From Serendipita indica DSM 11827 (taxonomy: Eukaryota; Basidiomycota; Agaricomycetes; Sebacinales; Serendipitaceae): a stretch of DNA of 64,000 bases. Made by a program: the position numbers and the translations under genes. The notes beneath the pieces were generated by a model. It ran no database searches and was not told the origin of the DNA. It worked only from the letters and a program-made list of their open reading frames with translations. The DNA lies in assembly GCA_910890315.1 (NCBI GenBank), contig CAJVGD010000012.1:1-64000 (forward strand). The letters run 5' to 3'. Positions 55,724-64,000 of this stretch are shown here, piece after piece. Within the stretch, counting starts at the first letter, position 1. Each line of letters begins with the position of its first letter.

Positions 55724-58700
55724 TCAGAACCGTTTCCCTGCAGACATATTCGATCGTGAGCTGTTGTTTTGTTGTTGTGGGTGGTGTGGGTCAAGGGGCC
55801 CAAGCGGACCCCACTCGCCCGTCGACGGGCTTGAGGGACTCGTGCCAGGCGTGTGACGGAGGAGCTCTTCGCTATCGTGTCGTAGTCGCCCACCGCTGCT
55901 CCGTCTCTTGATGTGCGTCTTGGAATCTAGCGCCGAAGTCGCACCTCCAGTAGGACTCAGCGGAGACTGTATCAACCCCGGCCCCGGCGACGGTGTTCGT
56001 GTGGAAACGGGGGCGTAAGCGTCAAATCGACCCCCAGGTGGAGGCATCACAACCCCTTGGTCTGATAATTGAAATCGCGACTGGTTACGATCAGAAAATT
56101 GACCGCCACCAGAGCTCATGGTGGTCGAACTGTCGCGATTCTGTGGTCGATCCTCCCATCCGCGCTCCAGCATGGCCTCGAGCTCGTCACCGCCCACAGT
56201 CTCCGCATTGTGAAGCAGCTCGTCTTCGGGCATGAGCGTCGCAGGGGGTGGCGCCCACTGTGACGAGTTTTCATTGTACCCTCCGACTTGAGCTCCCCAT
56301 CGGTCGTCCTCCGAAGGAGCGAGTGAAGTTGTATCGTCGTTGAACTCGGAGAAGGCCATCGAATACTGTTCGGGTCCTCGAACACCTCCACGGAAGGGGC
56401 CAGGGAATGATCTGTCCAATTCTCGCTTTCGCTGGGCTTCGCGCTTGAGCTTGCGGATTCTCGAACGCTCCCAGTCTTCCCAGCGTCGCAGAGGAACTTG
56501 AGTACCTTCGGCAAGAGTGCCTGCGTCGTCGTGGCCTGTTTGCTTTCCTTCACCCTCCACCTTTCTACACGGAGTGTCAGAATGCTACCTCGATCTTGGA
56601 TCAATCGGTGGCTTACCTGGTCTCACCCCATGAAAAGTCGTCAAAGTGCCAAAATGCATATACCGGAAGAATAAAGTTCCAAACGGGCAAGGCAGCCAGA
56701 TAGATAAACATCCAAAAGACGTAGACGACTTTGCGCGTGGTGATGAGGATGAGCAATGCCGGCAAGCCGACTACGGAGCACAACATCATGAGAGGGATGA
56801 GTTGCTCAAACGTCTTTGGGGGCTTGAGGGCAAGTTGGACAACGAGCCAATACATAATGATGAGTGCGACCGGCAAGGCTACTGTTCCGACGAGGTCCAT
56901 GAAGACGACAAACTGCATACTGAAGCAGAACGTGCCGCAAAGATTTTGCACGCGCACGAGTTCCATTAGGTTGTGAATGGTCGAATTGATCCATCGACGA
57001 CGTTGAGAAAGGAGTACAGAGAACGAGTCGGGTACAATAGTCTTGCACTTGGCTTGAGGACAGAACATCATCTTACGGTTGGGGAAGGTACGGAGTAGAA
57101 TCGTGGTAAGGAAACGATCCTCTCCGAGGAGCAATAGGTTCTTCTGATGCAGCGTCGTCACCTCGCTTTGACTGTACTCGCGGACAATCTCAGGCTTGCA
57201 GAGGAGCGGAACCCAGTCGTCGTCGTTGATCTTGCGGGCCTTGAGTCGGTACATGGAGAAACAACCTGGCAAGCAGGTCACACCACCAAATACCGATTCG
57301 AATGCCTTTGCCAAGTGATGCGAGATGAAGTATTCGTAGACCTGGATAGTCGTGACCCACGAGTCTGTCTTGTTGGCTATTCGAGTCTCGCCACAGACTC
57401 CCATGATATAGTTATCATGATGCATACAGTTGACCAATTGGGTAAGCGAATCTGGTTGGACGCGCGTATCGGCATCGACCTGTGCCAGGATGAGTTTGTG
57501 CGTTCAATCTTCCGAAAGGGTCGACCTACCATCAATGTGACTTCGAAGAAATCCGGTGTGACGCCCATGAGTACTTGAATCTTGCGGAATAGGTCATAGT
57601 CCAATGGGGTCATGCGATCGTTGTAGGTCACGCGCGAGAAGAAGTTCATCAAGATGAGCTGACTGTCGCGCTTGCCTCGATTTCCTGGCTTCTTCTTATC
57701 GTTGGCAGCTTCTTGCTCCGTTCCACATTTGACAACGACGACGCACGGTGTTCGATGGCCCTTGACGACTATGTACTCGTGAGCACATTGGAGTATTTTA
57801 TATGCCAGCGATACGAACCATAGTGTCCGGCATACACAAACGCTCTATTCTCCTTCTTGGAGCCAAGTCCGACGGCGACATATCCCATGGGAGACGGGTT
57901 TCCGAATCGCGGGTCCGCATCCAGGAGGCCAACGCAGATGTCTGGTGTGCTCTGCTTCTCACCGGCACCGGTAATCATACCGTCGCAGACGATGAAGAGA
58001 AGTTTCCTCGAATCGGAGTAATCGGTCAATGCAATCGAGTCGAGCGTTCCCTTGATCGATTCCTTGCCCTCGGAATAGCATGTAACGAGACACACGCAAA
58101 AGAGCTCACTGCCAATGGTAGCCATCGAGATGACAGGTGTGTTCGAGACTGCCGCCTGACCAACCCTACTCTGTCGTTGGCCCTTTAGTCCTGGAGGGGC
58201 TTTGCCCATTTTACCCTTCTTTGCCCACGGAGCGGTACCGTTCTTGTTGTCAACAGTGACATTGGCGCCTTCGGGCATGACGGCTGGCGAAATAACCTTG
58301 CGGCCAAGGTTCTTTGGCGGCCTGACGAGGTCGCGAGAAAGGAACCAACTAAAGATGCAAGCCATGGCAAAGCGGGCGATAACGATGCTGAGTACGACCA
58401 GGAGCGCGACGTAAAGGAAGAGAGAGGCGACGAAGCAGCCCGAGCTCGCCTTGTCAATCGTTCCTGCAAAGTATCGCTCGTTCAGGCAGGGAATAGCATT
58501 GAGCGTCACTTGATTGTTGGAAAAGTGCAACGTCGCATCCTTGCCACCTGCTGCATTCCCAGAGAGCACGTGACGGAGGGCCCTGTCAACTGGGTCATTT
58601 GCCACGGGCCTTGGATTGGCGGCAATGTATGGGGAAAAGTTGAGGACAAAGCCGTCCAAGACGAGAAAGTTGGGGAGTTTGGCAACCTGGTCCCAATCGT

Positions 58701-59508
58701 ATCCCACAGGTCGACCGGTAGAAACGATTCTGACGGTATTAAATGTGGCGTTTCCAAGCGCTCCGAGGGGGCAGGTCGAGCCAGGGCATGGGTCGTCCTT
58801 TGCCGCCTTGAAGGTCATTTTGTCGCATTTCTTATAGTCAGCCGCCTTGCGCCGAAACAGGTATGTAATGTCAACGCCAGAGTTGTTCCTTGCGAGGGTG
58901 AAAAAATTGACGGGACTGGTATCTGAATTGGAAATGTTGAAGAGGATACCGTGTACGCTGACGGTTCCTTGGGTGATAGAGGTGTTTACTCTGTCAAACT
59001 GGCTGCCGCTAAAGCCAGTCTGCTTGGGACACAGGACCTTGTCGAGGCCCATGGTAGCAAAGCCGACAACCGCTCCGATGAAGAGGGCGATGAGGCAGAG
59101 GGCAATCTTTTCTCTCCATGCCTGCCGTGTGGGCTTATCCTTCATGCCACCAATGGTGGAAAGAAGGAAAGGAGGAGCCCAAAAGGTGACGATATGTGAG
59201 AATATTCTCCATGCGTCCCACGAGTCGGCGGGGCTCTTGGAGGGAGTGTTTGAGGGTAAGATGCCGCCAGCTCCTGCGCCGGTCGAGGCGATGAGGGGCG
59301 CGGGAGGATTGATAAGAGGAGCAGGAGCAACGCCTCGTTCAGGACGCACAAGCGTCTTTGCACGTCGAAGGTTGTTACCACCGCTCGAAGGCATTCGGCG
59401 GGGCGGGGCGCGCGCAGTCGTAGTCGGGATCGGGACGTCGCTCGGACGTTGTTGAAGACGCTGCGAAGAGTATTCTGCAGGAAATTGAAGCGGCGGTGGT
59501 TGAGGCAT
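55724..59508 (-). CDS. Chitin synthase, class IV type (Chs3-like)
   Basis: Starts [20 protein letters not shown], a Pro/Arg-rich cytosolic leader, followed by transmembrane helices near 59160-59060 ([20 protein letters not shown]) and 58420-58330. Catalytic blocks in order: [81 protein letters not shown] and the signature [18 protein letters not shown]. Four membrane spans then lead to [19 protein letters not shown]. The QRRRW and EDRFLT motifs are intact. A disordered C-terminal tail of about 270 residues follows. Class IV enzymes make much of the cell-wall chitin and traffic through chitosomes with Chs4-type activators. Class IV is inferred from the order of motifs and the N-terminal extracellular loop. 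Introns are few and lie near 56610, 57440-57540 and 57700-57790. Confidence 0.93.
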
Positions 59509-60726
59509 CGTTGGCTGAGGTGTCCTAGGGCTTGTGCAGAACTTGTGGGACCGCCGTCAGCATGCAAAAATTACGTAGAAAATTGTCAAGCAAATCCGGC
59601 TGCAAGAAATATGCGTCGTAGGTGTTCGTGGACAAGGCTTTGCAGGCCCTGCGACAGAGGCAGAAACGGTTAGAGATCGTTGTCGGCGGCAAGGCACGGT
59701 GTCGACGGCTGGCCAAACATTCTCGCAACTTCGGACAGGTTTTACTACTTTTAAACTCGATAAATAGCTGTAATTACGGCGCTTTCTGAGCCTCTAGCTC
59801 TTCCAGTAATGGTAAAGCGAGCGCCTGTGTGCAGTGAGCCCGATACTCGCCTCACAGCATTTGGTTTCAAAATTGGACAAGTCCCATAGGCGGTGTATGA
59901 GCCATTACGCATCATATTCCTTTACATGTCACAGTTCATGGCCAGGGTGTTACACTCGCCAATCAGAATTAATGGAAATGTCCTAGGGGCTTACCCTTTG
60001 TCGGCATCTCGCACACAATATTGGCATTGCTGATGAAACCTTGAAAGTGATTAGAAGGATATTTGCAATACTCTTGGTCATCGTCCGGTGGTTTCTCCCC
60101 TCTTCGACTCGACAACCACTCCAGGTTTTGTGAAATAAGCCAATAGAGGCGCTCAAACCAGCCCTTTGATGAAAATCAAATAGTCTCAATGCAAACGTAC
60201 CGTCATTGGATCGCCACCCAAGACACCACTCCAAAGATTCACGTCTTGAAAGCTCTTCTCTTGGTTATTTCCATCTGTCGGCGGAGCTTAAACATGCCAA
60301 ACCTATTATAAATCTGCAAAACGAGAGTAATGGTCCACATACTCTGCATACAGCCGCTGCCCTGGTACCTAGCATTCCTGTGGTTGTTGTCACCCGCGCG
60401 CTGTCGAAAATGTCCATGGAATTCCTGGCGTGTGAACCCCTGCGTCGGTCGCGCGAGCAAGACTGATCAGCTGTGGCCCGACTGAACAAGACACGCGGTC
60501 AAGCATGCAGAGAGCCTCTCCAAGATTCCCTGTTCTTTCGATTTATGGGTGCGTGACATTTGACAAGCTCTGCAACTCACTGATCAGAGTTATGATCCCA
60601 AACAGTCAAACTTACGCCGCCCTCACGGCAGCCTCCTGGTCTGCCTCGCTCCTTGTTTTCTACCACCCAATTTCTTAATCTACAGCATGCGTGCTAGATC
60701 TCAAGCAAGTGCTCGTTCATCTCTCG
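59509..60726. promoter_or_regulatory. Divergent intergenic region (chitin synthase / Mei2-like)
   Basis: 1.2 kb, the longest gap in the window. Short frames on both strands lack ATG starts and domain likeness. Probably long regulated promoters or leaders of two developmentally regulated genes. It includes a short uORF at 60687. Confidence 0.4.
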
Positions 60727-60740
60727 ATGACCGTCTCTGA
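60687..60740 (+). promoter_or_regulatory. Short overlapping upstream ORF of the Mei2-like gene
   Basis: An ATG at 60687 opens 17 codons (MRARSQASARSSLDDRL) and stops at 60738-60740, past the proposed main start at 60727, in a different frame. If transcribed it would reduce initiation at 60727. It may instead be spliced out: an acceptor-like CTACAG ends just before it. Confidence 0.35.
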
Positions 60741-63120
60741 CTCTCGGCAGCTCTCCTTTCCCATCGAGCAGTACCAGCATCTTCCAAATCCCTATCCCCA
60801 TGATGCAATCCGCGACTCGTTTATCCGCACGAATATAGTTAATCTAGACCTTGCTTCCCCTCCTCCCCAACTCTACAAGCCTCCCCTTACCCCGCCAGAA
60901 ACACCTCTTGCGCGCAAGACCATCGCCGAAAATTCGACCCAGTCAGAGGTTCAAGTCACTCAGTTGGCCTTTCTCGAGGTATTTCTCGCCGTCGGGCTAG
61001 TGGTCGATGTGAAAGCGCGACCGACGAGGTATCTGGCCGTTGGAGGCGTCCCTCCCGATGTGCACACCTCGCTACTCAGTCGAATATTCTGTGTAAGTCA
61101 GAGTTTTTCTCGTCAAGCCTTTGGTCTTGATGACACTCCTTGGACAGCGAATGGGGGACCTCAAAGGCATATTTGTGCGCTACCAGCACAAAGGTGTTGT
61201 CGTCCTCTCATGGCACGACGTTAGACATGCCAACAAGGCTCGTATGATCATCCAGTCTAGCCTCCTTTTTGGTCTAGCAGAGCCTCTTTGTGCAGCGTTC
61301 ATCACGCCTCAAAGCCTGATCAAGGTATTCCAGACTCCTCTTTCACGCCAAGAAACGCTAACGTATCATTTAATCGCTCGACAGGCCACTGGAAAGTCTC
61401 CGTTCGTCAATGGAAGCGAAGGGAATCTCTCTATCACTGCAAATCTGTCCAATCCGCCGTCTGGTCATCAACCAGTCAGCCTACACGCAGCGTTGGCCTT
61501 GTTTGGTGACCTCTCTTCTTTCTCAACCAAGTACAATGCGGACCATGTAGGTTTTCACCTCACTTGGTGCTCTATTGGATGCTGACAACGGCGCAGACGA
61601 CATTTGACGTTTCCTACTACGATGCTCGTGATGCAATTAATGCCAAAAAATACCTCAACGGACGTTCGATCCTCGGAATGGAGCTGAAGATTGCTGACGA
61701 GTTTGAGCCAGACGGCAATCGTGAATGGCAGGTGGCCCCAAAGCCTGCGACTGTCTCCTCTGAAGTCGAGGATAAGCCGTCGACACATCCCATCACCCCT
61801 CTCTCTCCAGCATCCGCTGCGTCCACCGGGCATCGTCTGCCACAGAAAGCACACGCCCCTGGCGAAGAAACGGGACCTGTTCTGTATCGCACGCCCATCT
61901 CGCTCGGACCACTACCCCCCACTCCGACGTCTCCTGTAAAACGTACAAAAAAGGCACTCGCCCCGTCTGCGTCTGTAGCCAATCTGCGCACTCTTACTTC
62001 AAACACCCCGAGCACTCATCAGCAGCCAAAGTCCAATGTGCATATACGCACAGTACCTCCTCGCCTCTCACTTCCTTGGCTCAACGCTTCTATGCCTGGA
62101 GGTCCCCTCCACCAAAAGGCCCCTCATATGAACCTGCAGCCTTCGATGTTCAACCATACTGCTCCTGGTCAAGGTGGCCCACCGACGAATCAGTCGTCTC
62201 CACGTTCGTTTGTCACTGGTCCGACAACGCCTTATCATTCTCAAAACAATAGCACGAGCACTGCAGACTCCATGACGGATTCTGGACCAGCGACGCCTAA
62301 CCATGTGTTCCCTCACGGCAACTCACCTGCGCTCTCCAAAGCTGGCTCATTTGAGCAGCTTCCCCAAGAATCTCCTACCGCCGGTCTCATACGCAATGCA
62401 CATTTGCACTCGGGAGGAGCTCCCGGGATACCAGAGAAAAACAGTGTTAGCGTCTCCAGGATTGAAGCAGGGCTGGATACGCGAACGACGGTGATGCTCA
62501 AGGTATGTTACATGGGAGTGTGTCCGAGTGCCTACTAATCGAGGAGCGTAGAATATTCCGAACAAAATGTCGGACTCCGACTTGCGCAAGTACATTTCCG
62601 AAGTCGTGCCCAATTCGTTTGATTTCATGTACCTCCGATTTGACTTCAACTCTTCTGCCAACGTTGGTTATGGTACGTTTCATTCACCATAATTCGACTT
62701 CGCTCATGCTCGTCAGCCTTTGTCAACTTTACTGAAGTGTCGGCTCTCCTCGCTTTCGCCAAGGCAAGACTCGGTGTGAAGTGGAACATGTTCTGTTCAG
62801 AAAAGGTGTTGCAGATGTCCTACGCCAACTTTCAGTACGTAATCATTCCACCACGCTAGGGCCAGTCTCATTACGAGTACAGAGGCAAGGAAGCACTCGT
62901 GGAAAAGTTTAAAAACTCGTGCGTCATGGAGATGCAAGATAATTGGGTGCCCAAAATATTCTACTCTTCTGGTCCCAAGAAGGGTCAACGCGAGCCCTTC
63001 CCTCCACCGACGAATCCATCTCGTGCGCGCCGGAGCCAAGATCAGCGCGAGAGAGGTCTCCTCCGCACCGGAAATGCATTCACCTTGGCACCTGGGAGGT
63101 CCAACTTTAAGCCTCAATAG
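60727..63120 (+). CDS. Mei2-like RNA-binding protein
   Basis: The proposed start MTVSDSRQLSFPIEQYQHLP lies in a frame open from 60691. N-terminal RRM-like segments are RYLAVGGVPPDVHTSLLSRI, QRMGDLKGIFVRYQHKGVVV and VSYYDARDAINAKKYLNGRS. The middle 250 residues are Ser/Pro/Thr-rich. The C-terminus carries the characteristic Mei2 RRM: TTVMLKNIPNKMSDSDLRKY, SFDFMYLRFDFNSSANVGYA, FVNFTEVSALLAFAKARLG, WNMFCSEKVLQMSYANFQGK and SCVMEMQDNWVPKIFYSSG. Fission yeast Mei2 switches cells to meiosis by sequestering the Mmi1 RNA-elimination factor; plant homologues act in meristem and meiosis. Here a developmental or meiotic role is inference. Five introns. An extra exon upstream of 60690 cannot be excluded. 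Confidence 0.9.
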
Positions 63121-63665
63121 TCTCTAGGAGACTCTTCCACCGCGTACCTTATTCCGTTCTCTCTCTTCTATTGGTCGGAAATCCTCCACGACCCACTCTT
63201 TCCAGGATCTCTTGAAACTGAAAATGGACTCTCCTTCATCTTCCGTCATCACTGCATCACGTCGGGCAGACCTCAACGGATTTCTTGGTCCACTACGCTC
63301 ATTTCGTCCGCCGGGATTCAAAACTAGGCCATCTTGATCCAGCACGCTCCTTTCATTATTTCTTGGTGCGGAATTTATCAGGAAGATGTTTACCGACTGA
63401 ACGTTATGCTAGGTGCATCCCTATCCGTCGGGACCTGTGAACGGAGCTTGTCATTCCTTCGACGCTCCCGACCACTTGATCCTGCGTGGCTTCAAGTTGT
63501 ATGATTACCGTATTTGAATATTTCTTGTCACTATTGTAGACGCTTGGTAGTCAAGTACGTCTGCCTTGATCCAGTCCGACAATTGAGTGGGCTGGTTTTG
63601 ATCGGCTAGCTCCAAAATGTTGTTTTCGTCTAAACTCGAACCGCCACTACGACGGCCTGCTGACA
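63121..63665. other. Intergenic stretch, no supported gene
   Basis: It begins right after the Mei2-like stop. A 73-codon minus-strand frame (63124-63345) has no ATG. Likely 3' flank of the Mei2-like gene plus promoter of the next gene. Confidence 0.45.
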
Positions 63666-64000
63666 ATGGCGATGGCCGTACATCCTCAGACTGATGTTAA
63701 TGAGCTCCTTACGCCTCAGCAGAAGATGCAAGTCGCGAGTATGGAGCGTGCAGAGCCCGAGACAGATCCTGCTGTCCTCCGGACCGCGGCACAAGTAAGA
63801 GCTTGAACGCTCGTGAGCTCAGAAACGCGCTAATGTACTTGATCGTGTAATAGCTCTCGTGGTTAGCAAGTCAACATCACCAGTCGGAGTACCATCAGCT
63901 CAAGTTTGGACCAAAGGGTAAGCTTTACACATCTTACGTGACGGCGCGGTTGCTGACAAGCACAAAGGCGCTCCTGCGACATATATTCCCCTGTCGATTC
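63666..64000 (+). CDS. Unrecognised gene, N-terminal part only, runs off the window
   Basis: Three exons can be joined in phase. The first is MAMAVHPQTDVNELLTPQQK, then MQVASMERAEPETDPAVLRT and AAQ (63666-63794). The second is LSWLASQHHQSEYHQLKFGP and KG, the third GAPATYIPLSI at the right edge. Introns have good GTAAG donors. The frame is open upstream of the ATG (NRHYDGLLT), so the real start may be further left. No family recognised. The sequence is acidic/polar with no signal peptide. Confidence 0.5.

Noticed and set aside
59983-60466. Short frames on both strands in the chitin synthase/Mei2 gap
   Set aside because: They start with TTG rather than ATG and show no domain likeness; treated as promoter or leader DNA.
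63124-63345. A minus-strand frame next to the Mei2-like stop
   Set aside because: It has no ATG start and lies in the likely 3' UTR.
1-64000. Mobile elements, viral relics, CRISPR, tRNA and rRNA genes
   Set aside because: No reverse transcriptase, integrase, transposase or capsid-like frames, no long terminal or inverted repeats, no regularly spaced repeats and no convincing tRNA cloverleaf were noticed by eye. A tRNAscan and repeat search would be decisive.

Overview
This window looks like nuclear DNA of a filamentous fungus, most likely a basidiomycete (Agaricomycetes). The genes are split by many very small GT-AG introns of about 45-100 nt, they are tightly packed on both strands, and the set includes fungal hallmarks: a class IV-type chitin synthase, an Ssu1-type sulfite pump, an EF-hand MscS channel, a DUF3712 membrane protein, a fungal BTB protein and a Mei2-like RNA-binding protein. 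A Rhizoctonia/Ceratobasidium-like origin is my guess from gene style only. I saw no tRNA, rRNA, CRISPR array, transposon or viral relic that I could support.

Layout. 0-9 kb: DUF3712/Tag1-like membrane protein (-), mitochondrial Qri7/TsaD-type tRNA t6A enzyme (-), LRR/F-box-like protein (+), PC4/Sub1 coactivator (-). 9-15.6 kb: F-BAR/RhoGAP-like protein (+), HAD-like hydrolase (+), mitochondrial ribosomal protein bS6m (-), quinone oxidoreductase (+), ribosomal protein uL29/L35 (-). 15.7-27.5 kb: gamma-glutamyltransferase (+), valyl-tRNA synthetase with two possible starts (+), Ssu1-like anion/sulfite exporter (-), an orphan protein (+), RNA polymerase II subunit Rpb3 (-). 27.5-39.2 kb: one giant HECT ubiquitin ligase of the Tom1/HUWE1 family (+). 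39.3-48 kb: ADCK1/Mcp2-type UbiB kinase (+), I9-type protease inhibitor (+), type II PI 4-kinase Lsb6 (-), LYR-motif protein (+), BTB protein (-). 49-64 kb: mechanosensitive channel (-), ribosome-assembly GTPase Lsg1 (+), a complex I 21-kDa-type subunit (+), chitin synthase (-), Mei2-like protein (+), and the start of an unrecognised gene running off the right end.

There is no single pathway cluster. Two themes recur: protein synthesis (TsaD, ValRS, bS6m, uL29, Lsg1) and mitochondria (Qri7, bS6m, ValRS long form, ADCK, LYR protein, complex I subunit). Several divergent pairs have extremely short gaps between start codons (22, 71, 96 and 96 bp). The most notable points are the ValRS dual start, the 22-bp divergent PI4K/LYR pair, and a GW-repeat tail on Rpb3. 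Gene ends were deduced by reading splice junctions by eye, so internal exon borders are approximate unless stated.
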